A stretch of DNA of 64,000 nucleotides. It comes from CBDCYS01 sp965224215 (lineage in GTDB: Bacteria > Acidobacteriota > Terriglobia > Bryobacterales > UBA6623). The translations under genes were made by a program, and so were the position numbers. This document shows positions 9,214-21,600 of the stretch, piece after piece; within the stretch, counting starts at the first letter, position 1, and every line of letters starts with the position of its first letter. Below the pieces are notes generated by a model, which saw nothing but the letters and a program-made list of their open reading frames with translations, made no database searches and was not told where the DNA came from. The stretch covers positions 71,407-135,406 of the forward strand of contig CBDCYS010000012.1 of the NCBI GenBank assembly GCA_965224215.1. Reading direction: 5' to 3'.

Positions 9214-10064
9214 CTATTCACCACCCCGGTCTGCTTGGGAGCTGCCGGCAGGTGATGCGCGGCCTGGCGGCTCAAGAACGCAAGCACGTTCTGAACTTCT
9301 TCTTCACTGAGCCGGTCAGCGTAGTCATCGGGCATCCACGACTTTTGCGGAAACTCGATCGAGCGAAGGTCTTGCTTCGCCAACAAGTGAAGTTTGCCTT
9401 CCTTGTCAATCATCTGGATCGAGTAGTTGGAATTGTTGCGGGCGATCCCGCTGATCTTTTTCCCCTCGGCCGTCTCCACGGTAACGGCCCGGTAGCCGTC
9501 GCTGGTGCGGCGATTTGGATCGACGAAAGCCTCTCGAAGCTGAGCTATTGTATTCGTGACTCCGGCAACTGTCAGGTCAGGACCGAGAAAGCCGCCCTTT
9601 CCGCAAATCATGTGGTAGTTTGTGCACCCGCCTTTCCCGAAAAAAACGGTCTCGCCCGCCCCAGCATCGCCTGGAACGTCGGATTCATACGCCGACGCCA
9701 CCAAGCTGCGTGTAAAGGCGACCAGTTGCCAGATCTGCTCGTCGGGGAACGGAAAGGGTGGCATGTCAGTGCCCGGCACGCCCGCCTGAATGGAAGCGAA
9801 CAATTTAACATCGCTGACCTGGCGGACACGATTGCCCCTGACCAAGCTGGGCCCGCGTCCGCCCTCGCCTGAAGGGCCGTGACAGCCGCTACAGACGGTG
9901 GCGTACAACTCGGCGCCCGCCTTGATGGCCACCGGATTTCCAACGTAGGTTGCTTCGACGGCTGCTTCGTTTTTTTGCAGCGCGGGCATGACGTCTTCGT
10001 CCTGGGCACGGACGACGATGAGGAACTGAAACGAGAAGATAAGAAGTAGAATGACAGGCTTCAT
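9210..10064 (-). CDS. Periplasmic c-type cytochrome with one intact and one defective haem site
   Basis: I start at the ATG at 10064, which opens a clean signal peptide (MKPVILLLIFSFQFLIVVRA); an in-frame upstream ATG would add 30 non-signal residues. The mature protein has a first haem motif CSGCH at 58-62 and a likely distal Met in TDMPPFP (Met 101). A second cytochrome domain begins near residue 135, but its motif reads CTNYH at 147-151 in the context FFGKGGCTNYHMICGKGGFLGPDL, where family members have CxxCH. A single TGC-to-TAC change explains it. The C-terminal part (TVETAEGKKISGIARNN) resembles haem-binding-protein domains found with quinoproteins. It overlaps the quinoprotein gene by four bases (ATGA) and probably takes electrons from it. 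Confidence 0.85.
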   Translation of the reverse strand: MKPVILLLIFSFQFLIVVRAQDEDVMPALQKNEAAVEATYVGNPVAIKAGAELYATVCSGCHGPSGEGGRGPSLVRGNRVRQVSDVKLFASIQAGVPGTDMPPFPFPDEQIWQLVAFTRSLVASAYESDVPGDAGAGETVFFGKGGCTNYHMICGKGGFLGPDLTVAGVTNTIAQLREAFVDPNRRTSDGYRAVTVETAEGKKISGIARNNSNYSIQMIDKEGKLHLLAKQDLRSIEFPQKSWMPDDYADRLSEEEVQNVLAFLSRQAAHHLPAAPKQTGVVNR

Positions 10065-10161
10065 GGTGTTGCGAGGGAGTGACAAACCACTGTACAGGTT
10101 AGCAGACCACATCCGTCCGTAAGGCGACCTTTGCATGGTCACGGTTGTTACCAAACTCCGT

Positions 10162-10258
10162 AGCGCAGGGCTCGTCAGAGACCTGCGGCCTTTCGTCGGG
10201 CCTACATCCGGCGGGTGAACGCGGCGAGAAGCCGCAGCTCTCTGACGAGCCCTGCGCT
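10162..10258. repeat. Long palindrome with perfect 20-bp arms
   Basis: AGCGCAGGGCTCGTCAGAGA at 10162-10181 is the exact reverse complement of 10239-10258. The pairing continues imperfectly inward through CCTGCGGC/GCCGCAGC. It lies between the cytochrome gene start and the left inverted repeat of the decayed IS110 element. It may be an interspersed palindromic repeat; there is no T-run to make it a terminator. Confidence 0.75.
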
Positions 10259-10261
10259 GAT

Positions 10262-12033
10262 ATGGTGTGACCTGTCAAGTTTGCGCGCACGACTGCTGTC
10301 GCGCGGAGCCTCAACTCCGCGTTGGCCAACGAACGAGGACAAGAAGAACAGCCTGTGGAAGAGAGCGTTTACGACGGTGTGTCCATCTGATATTCGCGGG
10401 TTCTCGCCAGAGTAGTCTGCGTCGTGGAGCTGCCTCACTCTACGGACGAAGGTCGCTCAACCGAGCGCTTCTTAGCGCAGTCGAGGGTTCTCCTGGCAGG
10501 CTCAGTTTCCAGTCAGCCGTCCTCCTTGTCCTACCTTGTGAGGTTGCCGCCCGAAGCCGGCAACCAAAATCGTTTTCGCTACCGCTTGCTGGCAGCTAGC
10601 GATCGCCCTCAGCAGCCATCGTCCTCGGCAGCAGCCATCGTCCTCGGCAGCTAGCCATCGCCCTCGTATAAGGTGCCTCTTGGCGGCCGGACGGGTTCTG
10701 TCAAGGGCGCGGGTTACCGCGGCGAAGCGTACCCTTGACAGGTTTCGGCCGGTCGCCTACGACGTCAATCGATCTCCCTGTCGATCTCCCTGTCGGCCGT
10801 CTCGAGCGTTCAGCAAGCATTCAATCCCTGTTTCTCTTGTTGTGTTCGGGTCTGTTCGATCACGATTGCCCAGATGAATCCCAGCAGTTCCCGCGCGATC
10901 GCGGTCACGACGACATTCGCGTGTTTGCCGTTGTTGCGCAGCTTGCGAAGGCGATCGCTTGGACTGGGGGCGACGCCTTCTCGGCACGGCGTTGAATCAG
11001 CCGCGAGCGGCGTGCCGGGAAGCGATACGCCCAGGAGCATTCGACCAGCAGACGGCGAGCTTCCTCGTTGCCTGCTTTGGTGATCGCGCCTTGACGGCGT
11101 CGCGCTCCGCTCGTGTTCTCCGACGAAGTCACACACCGACGAAACCCATCAGCTCGCGCGGGGAGTCGAAGCGTGTGAGATCGCCCAGCTCGGCCAGCAA
11201 CGTCATCCCCGCCAGCCAGTCCACGCCCCGCAGCGCCGTCAACGCCTGCGCTGGCCCTCCCAGGCTCCAGCCTTCCAGCTAATCATGCAACTGCTGCTCG
11301 AGGCGAGCCGTTCGGCTTTGCGCCTGGCGTATCGCCTCGGCGTATTCTTCGTAGGCGATCTGCGAGGCCGGCTGCTCAAAGCGTTGCGTCTCGAGCCAGC
11401 GAAAGTGCGCTTGCGTCCAATTCTTGCGCCCGGGGAAACGCTTGTCGTGGCGCAGCAGCATAGCTCCGAGGCGTTGACGAAGTTGTTTGTCGATGAGTTT
11501 GCAGTCGCCGCGCGCGCGGCTCAGATCGCGGATCGCTTCGTGTTCCGGAGAGGGCGTCCAGACCGTGTTGAGCTCGCCGGCGCGATCGAGCCGAGCCAGG
11601 GTCAGCGCGTCGCGCCGATCGGTCTTGACGCGATCGCCGGATTTGCGCGGGGTCAGCGACGGCGCGACCAGGTCGCCATCGTGTTCGGTGTCACGAATCT
11701 GCCGGCAAATGCCGTAGCCACAGGGGCCGGCTTCGTAGCAGTAGTGCAGCCTCTGACCAGACGGGGCGAGTGCGGAAATCAAGCGACGAATGGCTTCAGG
11801 CCGGTTGTCGATCTTGCCGTAGAAATGCGCCTCGCCCCGCCGCGCCGCGGCGACAGCGACCGAGATACTGTTTTTGTGAACGTCCATCCCGACGTATTTG
11901 TCGTAACTGTTGCACTTGTTCATCTCTTTGTTGAACTCGCTAGACTCTTTCATGACCTGTCCTCCTCGATGCGGCTCTGCGCATCTGTTTGAAGCGTAAC
12001 CCGCGACTCTCGCGGTTGGACAGGTCACTCCAT
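10262..12033 (-). mobile_element. Second IS110-family element, decayed, IS1111-like
   Basis: ATGGTGTGACCTGTC at 10262-10276 and GACAGGTCACTCCAT at 12019-12033 are inverted repeats matching at 14 of 15 positions. They bracket a broken IS110 transposase on the minus strand and, 3' of it, about 530 non-coding bases (10277-10809). That region has an imperfect 26-bp inverted repeat around TGTCAAGGG (10699) and CCCTTGACA, and short direct repeats CAGCCATCGTCCTCGGCAG near 10613-10652. The layout mirrors the intact element at 5843-7513, but the transposase belongs to a different IS110 lineage. Confidence 0.75.
10810..11953 (-). pseudogene. IS110-family transposase, broken by a stop and two frameshifts
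   Basis: Translation starts at the ATG at 11951-11953 after AGGAGGACAGGTC. The N-terminal DEDD part reads YVGMDVHKNSISVAVA and CYEAGPCGYG, with DRVKTDRRDALTLARL following. An in-frame TAG at 11279-11281 interrupts it after EQQLHD; the same frame continues with LTALRGVDWLAGMTLLAELG. A frameshift near 11130 is needed to reach SGARRRQGAITKAGNEEAR, and another near 10990 to reach RKLRNNGKHANVVVTAIAREL. All domain blocks are in the family order, so this is an inactivated full-length gene rather than a fragment. Confidence 0.88.
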
Positions 12034-12272
12034 CTTCTCTACGGGTATTCAAAACGTTTTCGCAGGCAACCAGAGTCCTTAGAGACGGATTTGGGTTAGC
12101 AGAAGATCCTCCCGTCTTCAGGCTCGTCCTTAGATAGGAAAATGCTTTCTGAAGAAGGACTACTACCTATCCCGCAAACGCTGCCGCCGAAAATGGCTTC
12201 AACCGGACGGCTCGGACTGAAGTGGAATAGCCCGGCACAGGACGCCAGGGCTGCTAGCTGCTCGCACTCCAC

Positions 12273-15200
12273 TCACTCAACGGCAAGGGTCACCACGGGA
12301 CTGGCTTGTCCAGCAATGGAAACGACCACGTCGGCAACCCCGGGTGGAACGCCTGCCGGCACCACGGCATTGACCTGATACAGACTCGTGAAACCCGGGG
12401 TCAGGCCCGCGAACAGTACCCTCGACGAGCGGGCGCCAATCGTCACCGTCACATCCTCCGCTGTCCGCGCCAATGGCGAGCTGGGAGCCGGGTCCCCGCT
12501 GGCCACTTCGGGAGCGACGGAGCCCAATCCCGCACCGTAGATGATAATCGCATCACCGGCCTTGACCGGCCGCGCCGGACTTACAATCTGGAAACTCGCA
12601 TTCTGGATGGAACCGGGTCCGCTGCCCGAAGCGTTTTGCGAAAACACTCCCGGTCTCGCCGCGGTGACCAATACGGGTTCCGGCATTGCCAGACTGGCGG
12701 TGTCCGTGCGGCGAGCAAGCAGTAGCAGGCTCTCGTTCAGGCGGTCCGCAACCTCGAACGGAAGAACGGTGTTGACTTGGTCTTCCCGGGAGAACAGCAT
12801 CGGCAGAGGGCGGCCGCCCAAAATGATTTGCGTCCCCGCCAGCTCGGTTGACAGCGGGACGCTGCTTGCTGAGAGGCCCCCACCATTGACGGGCTGGCTT
12901 GACAGGTTGCTGCCGAAGATGGAAACGATCGTACCGGGTGCAAGCGGGTCCGCAACGAAGCTCGCACTATGGACCACCCCTCCCTGCGACACCCGCGGCG
13001 CCGCCGAGGGATTCGGACTCACGGACAGCGCTTGGGTGAGCGCCGCGCTGATGCCTGCGGGATCGGTGGCGGTTACCGTGACAACGGCCTGTGAATCGGC
13101 GCCAACCGCCGAGGGGACGTTCCAAGTCGCCGCCCACAGGCCCGAGCCCAAATGGGCTAGTGCCAGACTCGAGGAAGAGATATTCGTGAAGTCCACGACG
13201 ACGGAGCCATCGGCCATCTTGTCGGCACAGTTGTCTACGACCTCCACCTCGATGTTGGCCGGCCAGCCGGCGGGAATCGGAGACGTGCTTCCCAGAACCT
13301 TGAACACCGGAGCAATCTCCGCGCGCGAGCAAGCACCCTGAGATACACGGGCGGATGGTTTGAGACTTGCCTGAACTTCTTGAGAAACTACGAGCACCAC
13401 TTGCACCGTGCGGGTCAGCTCGCCACCGAACTGCAGGCTCAAGAGGCCCCGATAGATACCAGCGGCGAGCCCTTCGGGGGAAACCTCGACACCAATGTTT
13501 GTGGGCTCGCCGGGGCTGACAGTTCCTTCGGCGGTTGCGGGCGAGAGCCAGCCAGCTCCATTCAACGTCAGGTCCCGAAGGGTGAAGGGGAGCGACCGTT
13601 GGTCAGATTCAGAATCCGAAAACTCTGCGCGGAGGGCGTAGGGGCCTCGGGTACTGAAGCGAAAATCAAACCCGCGGGATCGACGATAGGCCCCGGGTCC
13701 TGGTCCCCCGCCAGAAGATTCAGCACGACCGAAGTGAACCGCGGAGAGTTAGCTGCATTGGGAGCCGCCACTTCCAGCAGACCGTAGTAGGCGCCCGGGG
13801 ACAGTCCTTGCGAATTGATAGCGACATCAAGTGTGGCGGGAGATGAAGGTTCGCTGGCGCCCGTCGGAGGCGTCACGGTTGACCAATTTCCCCCAGACAG
13901 GGTCTCCACTCGAGAAGCCCATGGCATCATCCCTATGCCGTCGTTGAATACGCGAAGAGGCTGAACAGGCGCAGCAGGGCCTCCCACGACGGCAGTGAAC
14001 GTGAGTCCTCTCCGCGAGACGCGAATTGACTGTGAACGGCCGCTGATCGCCATCGCCACGGGAACCGTCAGGGACTGTTGCGCAGCCGGACTGGCAATCT
14101 GAATTTCGCCGAAATAGGTCCCGGGAGACAATGCAGCCGGATCCACTGTGACGTTAAGCATCCCCGGCTGTGCCGCGGTTGCCTGTCCCGCCGTTGGCGA
14201 AACCATCAGCCAGGGTCCGCCCGACTGGGTCGCGGTTTCGACCTGAAACCCCAGCGAACCGCCGCCGCCGTTGAGCACGGACAGATTCTCCGTTGCAGCC
14301 GGCGACACCTGGACGAACGTAGACGTTAGGCGGTTCGGTTGCGCTCCAAGCGTTGGTTCCAAACCAGGATCCAGCTCAATCAGTGTCAAGAACTCCTTCG
14401 CTGCCGCGCCATCGCTCGTATCCGTCACGAGTCCCACGAATTGGAAAGTGCCCGGCACTGTGGGGTTGCCTTCGAGCGACCCAGTCGCCGGATCGAGTAT
14501 CAACCCGGGCGGCAGCACCCCGAACACCGCCGACCAGCTATAGGGAGGAACTCCTCCCATTGCGGATAATGTCTCCGCATAGGGCTGGCCAACGATCCCA
14601 GCTGGGAGGGGCGAGTCGGAGGTGACCGTAAGTTCCACTGGCGGCACCGCGGAAATGACAAGGGACCAGTTGTCGACGCCGCTGTTGCGACTGTCTTCAG
14701 TAATTCGGACGTCCTCGTTCGGCCCGCTTTGGACCGGAAACTCACTGACGGAAGCAAAGCCGAATTGGAGAGGTGGCGCGTTCGCGGAGAAGTTCACCCG
14801 TCTCGGTCCATCGCCTACTCGTCGAATGAAGTCCCTCGGTGCGAGGCCGCTTCGGCCGAACGACCTCCATTCCAGTCGCGATACGCGATCCTGCGCGGAA
14901 CGGTAGTACGTGTCGTTTTGAAAGATCAAGAGGTGGTATGTGGAAGCCCAGACCGTCCGGGACTCCAGGTTCTTGAGATCGTAGCTGTAGCTAATGCTGG
15001 AAATAGGCCCTTGTGTTTGTGGGTCGTAGATTGCGCCCGCTTGCAAATGAGCCACGTAGATCTCACGAGCTTTCGATCCCGTCTCGCCCACGTGAATGAC
15101 CCGGCGGAAGGCCCCGGGGTTGCCGTCGATCAAGGCCTGTCGGGCGGTGATCTTGGCGGAGTCGGTCTCGTCTATGATGACGGTCGCCGTCCAATCCGAG

Positions 15201-15307
15201 TTCGTGAAGTCGTCATCAGAGAAGGTAACGGTTTGTGCTGGGGAGTTGAGACCGGCAAACGCGAGCATCGCGACGAATCCCAAGACCGGTCGTTTGTGCG
15301 TCAACAT
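12273..15307 (-). pseudogene. Large secreted repeat protein with Solibacter-type C-terminal domain, frameshifted
   Basis: The ATG at 15307 follows GGGAGGTG and opens a signal peptide (MLTHKRPVLGFVAMLAFAG). In order the protein has: a lectin-like secreted domain (about residues 25-215); an Ig-like He_PIG domain (PLPAGIVGQPYAETLSAMGG, about 225-310); BACON/Ig-like repeats with the phrase LSPGTYFGEIQI, LSPGAYYGLLEV and LAAGIYRGLLSL; and a C-terminal block SASFVADPLAPGTIVSIFG that matches the Solibacter uncharacterised C-terminal domain. The first frame stops at 13568 after SPSPFGT. The other frame carries on with RSLPFTLRDLTLNGAGWLSP, so one base has been gained (or two lost) near 13590. With the shift the protein would be about 1,010 residues. 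Either a sequence error or a pseudogene. Confidence 0.8.
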
Positions 15308-15614
15308 GATCACCTCCCTGATCGATCCGCGGCCGGCCAACCATACTGACCTTCAGTTGGAGGGTTCGGGCCCAGCCCGGACTAGAACCGTTTGCGGTCG
15401 AACGGGGTGATTATAGCTCGGCAGCGCGAAGGGAAGCATTCACGAGGAAAATCAGGCTGACTCCACCTGCTGCACGACTCATTCTCCGGCCAATCGTACG
15501 GCCAAGCCCTTCGGTCCGGCATCGTTCGGCGTATCGCTCATCCCGAGAGACGGGTCACTGAGGGCGCCGGCGGGTCAACCGAGGTCGCAAGCCGCAGCTA
15601 CTGGGAAGGACCCC
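15308..15614. other. Intergenic region, no gene seen
   Basis: About 300 bases upstream of the repeat-protein gene. No open frame with a ribosome site; a GCAAGCCGCAGCT stretch near 15586 resembles part of the palindrome at 10228-10239. Confidence 0.4.
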
Positions 15615-16492
15615 TTAGTCGTCGCTGCCGAACATATTGGTGAGAGCGCCCAGGCCGTGCGCTTCACCGCCGCCAGTTTTGCCTCCCACGCCTCCGCCGA
15701 GTTCGCGGCGCAGTTTCGACAGGGTCATGGTTTGGATGAGGGCTTTCCCGGGGCCGGTCAGCGTCGCCAGGAATAAACCTTCGCCGCCGAAGATTCCGGT
15801 CTTGATGCCTCCGGCGAACTGCACGTCGTACTGAACCGACTCGTCGAAGGCTACCACGCAACCCGTATCCACCTGAAGGATTTCACCCGGTCCCAGATCG
15901 AACTCGAGGAAGTCGCCGCCACCATGAATAAACGCAGTGCCCGGCCCCGTTAGCTTTTCGAGAATGAAGCCCTCGCCTCCGAACAGTCCGGCCCCGATTT
16001 TCTTGGTAAAGCAATGTCGAGGTTTACGCTGCTTTCCGCGGCGATGAAACCGTCCCTTTGCACCAGGATTGACTTTCCCGCGTCAAGATCGAAGGCCTGA
16101 ATTCGCCCTGGAAAATCTCCGGCGAGACCGACCTCACCCTCGGCGCCCAAGGTGCGGAAGTGGGTCATGAAAAGGGATTCCCCGGCGAGCTTTCGTTTCA
16201 GCGCACCAAAGAGCTTTGCGCCAAGTCCTTCACCGGTCATTTGAGTTTTCCATTCGACAGACGCCGTCTTGTAGACCATCTTGCCGGCTTCGGCATAGAC
16301 GTCTTGACCGGGCTTGAGCTTGATGCGGACAACCTGAAGATTGTCGCCCTCGATCCTGTACTCAAGAGGGGGCGCCGCCACCGCCGAGGGCGGGGGAGCT
16401 GCCGGGTTCCCGCCGCTCATTCTCGTACCACAACTAGGGCAAAAAGCCGCGCCCTCGGAAAGTTGATTACCGCAGCTTGTGCAAAAGGCCAT
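15615..16492 (-). pseudogene. Zinc-ribbon + AIM24 (TIGR00266-like) protein, frameshifted
   Basis: The ATG at 16492 starts MAFCTSCGNQLSEGAAFCPSCG, a double CxxC zinc ribbon, then a Pro/Ala linker and the AIM24-type beta domain (LEYRIEGDNLQVVRIKLKPG from about 42; MVYKTASVEW; EGEVGLAGDFPGRI). The frame leaves the family at about 16010 after SSVNLDIAL. The other frame continues exactly with FTKKIGAGLFGGEGFILEK, GPGEILQVDTGCVVAFD and GGIKTGIFGGEGLF to the stop at 15615, so one base is missing or extra near 16010. With the correction the protein has about 290 residues, a normal length. Function of the family is unknown in bacteria; the repeats form a trimeric beta structure. May be an error in the sequence rather than true loss. 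Confidence 0.82.
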
Positions 16493-16545
16493 AGCAAGGC
16501 TAGGATATCACGAGAAAAGATCCCGGTCACACGGAAGATGCTGGC

Positions 16546-16899
16546 TTAGCTCACTACTGTTGAATGAGGGCGGTTGGACCGAGGAAGGGTCGCCGTTTGC
16601 AGCTTGCGCTTTCGCTCCTTGCTCGGCGCGATGAAGCGAACTTCTAGCCGTTGATCGAGAACTTGAGCGAGTCGTTGTAACATGCTCAGCGAATGGCCCT
16701 CGTAGTCGGCGTCTTCCAGGCGGGCGATGACCGGTTGTTTCGTTTGAACTAGATCAGCCAACGCTTTCTGGGAGAGCCCAGCGGCTGTGCGCGCGTCGCG
16801 GATCATCCGCGCGATCTGAAGGTTGATCGTCTCCTTCTCGATGAGGGCTCGCAGTTCGGGGTCATCCCCAATGACTTTGGTCGAGGATTTTGAAAGCAT
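16546..16899 (-). CDS. XRE/HigA-type helix-turn-helix antitoxin
   Basis: The ATG at 16899 gives a 117-residue protein with an XRE helix-turn-helix: ARMIRDARTAAGLSQKALAD then LVQTKQPVIARLEDADYEG (about residues 29-68) and the helical tail SLSMLQRLAQVLDQRLEVRF. Antitoxins of HigBA-type systems have this layout, with the DNA-binding domain near the C-terminus and an acidic N-terminus (DDPELRALIEKETINLQ). A longer in-frame start exists at 17055 but its added residues overlap a toxin remnant, so I reject it. Just upstream on the same strand lies a fragment that looks like the end of the toxin, so this may be an orphan antitoxin that could still act as a repressor of its own promoter. Confidence 0.7.
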   Translation of the reverse strand: MLSKSSTKVIGDDPELRALIEKETINLQIARMIRDARTAAGLSQKALADLVQTKQPVIARLEDADYEGHSLSMLQRLAQVLDQRLEVRFIAPSKERKRKLQTATLPRSNRPHSTVVS

Positions 16900-16955
16900 C
16901 TTTTGTCTTAGGCATCGGCCAATTCCAATTCGTGCAAGTGCTTCTCCGGGTCCTG

Positions 16956-17055
16956 TTAGTAGGCTGTCATTCGACGGATTGCGCGCTCCATCTCTGTAGC
17001 AGGAACAGTGCCTTCTTTCACCAGCGCGTTTGCTAGGAGCGCGACGTTCCGCCAA
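16956..17055 (-). pseudogene. C-terminal remnant of a HigB/Gp49-like toxin
   Basis: Reading the minus strand from 17055 to the TAA at 16956 gives HWRNVALLANALVKEGTVPA then TEMERAIRRMTAY. The pattern of a hydrophobic strand, a basic K-x-x-x-x-P/A segment and a terminal amphipathic helix with E-x-E-x-A-x-x-R matches the end of phage-derived Gp49/HigB RelE-fold toxins. Its stop is 56 bases before the antitoxin ATG, the usual toxin-antitoxin order for HigBA. The rest of the toxin is missing; the DUF1501 gene ends at 17070, so a deletion joined the two. Confidence 0.4.
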
Positions 17056-17069
17056 TGACGCTCAGGTCA

Positions 17070-18536
<1,467 letters not shown>

Positions 18537-18602
18537 AGTGATTCTCCGTTACATTCCGTCAGACGACATCCTTGCATCCATCAAGACTGCATCCCAAAGC
18601 AG

Positions 18603-21600
18603 CTACTCCTTCGTGATCGTCTCGTCCAAGTTCAGAATCAAACTCGCGATCGTCGTGTAGGAAGCGAGTTCCGTAATGTCCAACTCTTGGCTGCGTGGGT
18701 GTTCCCCTTGGGAGACAAGCGCCAAGGCGCCCTTGCGATCGGTCTCGTAGTTATCCAGGTGGTGGTGAAAACTGTCGACAAGGATCTCCGTCCGGCGCGC
18801 TCCCGGCTGGCGGGCTGTTGCTAATCGATAGCCATAAGCCACCCTCTCGGCAGGCGTCTTGCCACCTTCGATCATCATCCGCTCTGCCATCATTCGTGAG
18901 GATTCTACGAAGGTGACATCGTTCATGAGATTCAACGCTTGCAGCGGCGTGTTCGTTCTGGTTTGACGCACGGTGCAGGCTTCGCGTCCGGCGGAATCGA
19001 AATTCAACATGGCCGGAGGCGGCACCGCGCGTTTCCAGTAGGTATAGAGTCCGCGGCGGTAGAGCTTGTCGCCGTGATCTTGCGGATACCCCTTGCCTCC
19101 GGCCAGCTCGGTCCACAGTCCGGTCGGCTGATAGGGCTTCACCGACGGGCCGCCGACCTTTTCGACCAGCAGCCCGGAGATAGCCAGCGCCTGATCGCGC
19201 AACACCTCTGCCGAGAGCCTATAGCGCGGCCCTCGCGCCAGGAAGCGATTCTCCGGATCCGTGTCGTACAGCTCCGCGTCAGCTTTCGAGGACTGCCGGT
19301 AGGTCGCACTCATGACCATAGTCTTCATGATGCTCTTGACGTCCCAGCCACTGCCGGTGAACTCGGTCGCGAGCCAGTCGAGCAGATCCATGTGAACAGG
19401 CCACTCGCCCTGGGAACCGAAATCTTCCACCGTTTTGACCAGGCCCACGCCAAACAGCATCTGCCAGAAGCGGTTGACGGTAACCCGGGCGGTCAAGGGG
19501 TTGGATGGGTTCGCGAGCCAGCGTGCGAAACCGAGGCGGTCATTGGGGGCGCCCTCGGGAATCGCTGGAAGAACGGCTGGAACTCCGGGCTCTACCTTCT
19601 CTCCAGGGGCGTCGTAGGCGCCACGCAGCAGCAGGTGGGTGTCCCGGCGGTTCTCCCGCTCCTGCATGACCATCACGGTCGGAAAGCTTTCGACGAGTTG
19701 GGCCCGCTTTTTCCTCAAGCCGAGCAGCTTCTGCCACGCTTCCTGAATTTCGTCTGGCGAGTACTGATCCAGAAACGCCAGTCGCAGCTTGTCGGACTGA
19801 GCCTGAGTGCGGTCGGCTGCGGCAACCTCAGCAATCTGGCTGAGTGACTCGGCCGTCGCGACGACGCTGACTTCCGCCGGCCGCAACGCCCGGTCGTAGA
19901 TGCGGACATCGTCGATCAGGCCTTCGAAGCGGGACTCCTCGCTGTCTCCCGCACCAATGCGCACGGGCGCTTTGACACCAAACGCCTGGTTGAGTTCATC
20001 AAGATGAATTGTCAGCTCAGCAGTTCTGCCATCCACGTAGATCTTGCTGCCTTCCGCCAGCCGCGTGCCGTCGTAGCTCGCGAGAACATGATGCCACTGA
20101 TTTAACTCGATTGGCTTGGCGGTTTCCACGCGGCTCCCATCATCGAGCCAGCGGTTGACCAGGTTGAACTGCAACTTTCCGTCTTTCAGGAAGAGCCCGT
20201 AGCCCTGTAGGCCATCCACGTCGAAGGGTAAGAACTTGGTGCGAGCAACAATCGTACCGTTGGCGCTCGTTGGATAGATCCAGGCTGACAGCGTGAACCT
20301 CTCGTAGAACTGGAAGTCGGCGACATCCCCGGCTTCGATGAATCGTTTGCCGTCGAAGCGTGCCGCATGCCCTAACCGGCCCTCCGTGTAATCGGGCAAC
20401 CCATCGCGCAGCCGGGCCCGCACGTCGCGGGCAGCCCCCGGCGTCACTCCGGACAGATTACCGTCCAGCGGGTAGTGGGCGACCAGCCCGTCGTGCAGTA
20501 GCCAATCAACCTCAACGGATTCGGAGAGCGCTTTCTCCCAATCCTTTTGGGCGCTGTCTAGGTCGGCTTGCAAACCTTTGAATGCATTCTCGGCAAGCGC
20601 GAGGTTCTTGTCCAGCGTGCGGAGTTCCTCTTGCTGTTCCCGAGTCGGCGCACCGATGAAGGGCGGTGAGTTGCCGTACTTGAAAGCTTTGCCTTTCTCC
20701 GGAACGTTATTGAAGTAGGCGAAGAGTTCGTAGAACTCCTTTTGCGTGAGGGGGTCGTACTTGTGGTCGTGGCAGCGCGTGCAGCCCATCGTCAGTCCCA
20801 ACCATACGGTTGAGGTCGTTTCGACGCGGTCGACCACGTACTCAACCGCGTATTCCTCGTCGATGATGCCGCCTTCGCCGTTACCGCGGTGATTGCGATT
20901 GAAACCACTGGCGATCTTTTGTTCCAACGTCGCATTAGGCAGCATGTCACCGGCAATCTGCTCCACCGTGAACTGATCGAACGGCATGTTGTTGTTGAAG
21001 GCTTCGATCACCCAGTCACGCCATCGCCACATATAACGCTCGGCGTCGGTCTGGTAGCCGTTGGTGTCGGCGTAGCGGGCGGCGTCCAGCCAGCGCACAG
21101 CCATCCGTTCGCCATATCGGGGAGATTTCAGGAGCCGGTCGACCACCTTTTCGTAGGCGTTCGGCGAGCTGTCATCCAGGAAGGCGTCAATTTCGCTCGG
21201 GGTTGAGGGCAGGCCGGTCAGATCGAGGGTAACCCGGCGGATGAGTGTAGCCCGGTTGGCTTCCGCCAAAGCAGATAAGTTTTCCCGGTCGAGCCGGGCC
21301 AGCACGAAACTGTCAATCGGGTTGCGCGGCCAGTTTGGGTCGCTGACGGCGGGAGGCTGCGGGCGCTCAGGCGGGATGAACGACCAATGCTGCTGCCATT
21401 GCGCTCCTTCCGCCACCCAGCGCTTGAAAAGGTCGATTTCCTCGGCGCTGAGCTTCTTGCCCGAGTGGACCGGCGGCATGCGGATCGCATCGTTTCCCGT
21501 CGTGATACGCTGGATCAGCTGACTGGTTTCGAGTTTACCGGGGACTACCGCGAATCGCCCTCCCAAATCCGCTTTCGCACCTTCTTCATTGTCGAGACGA

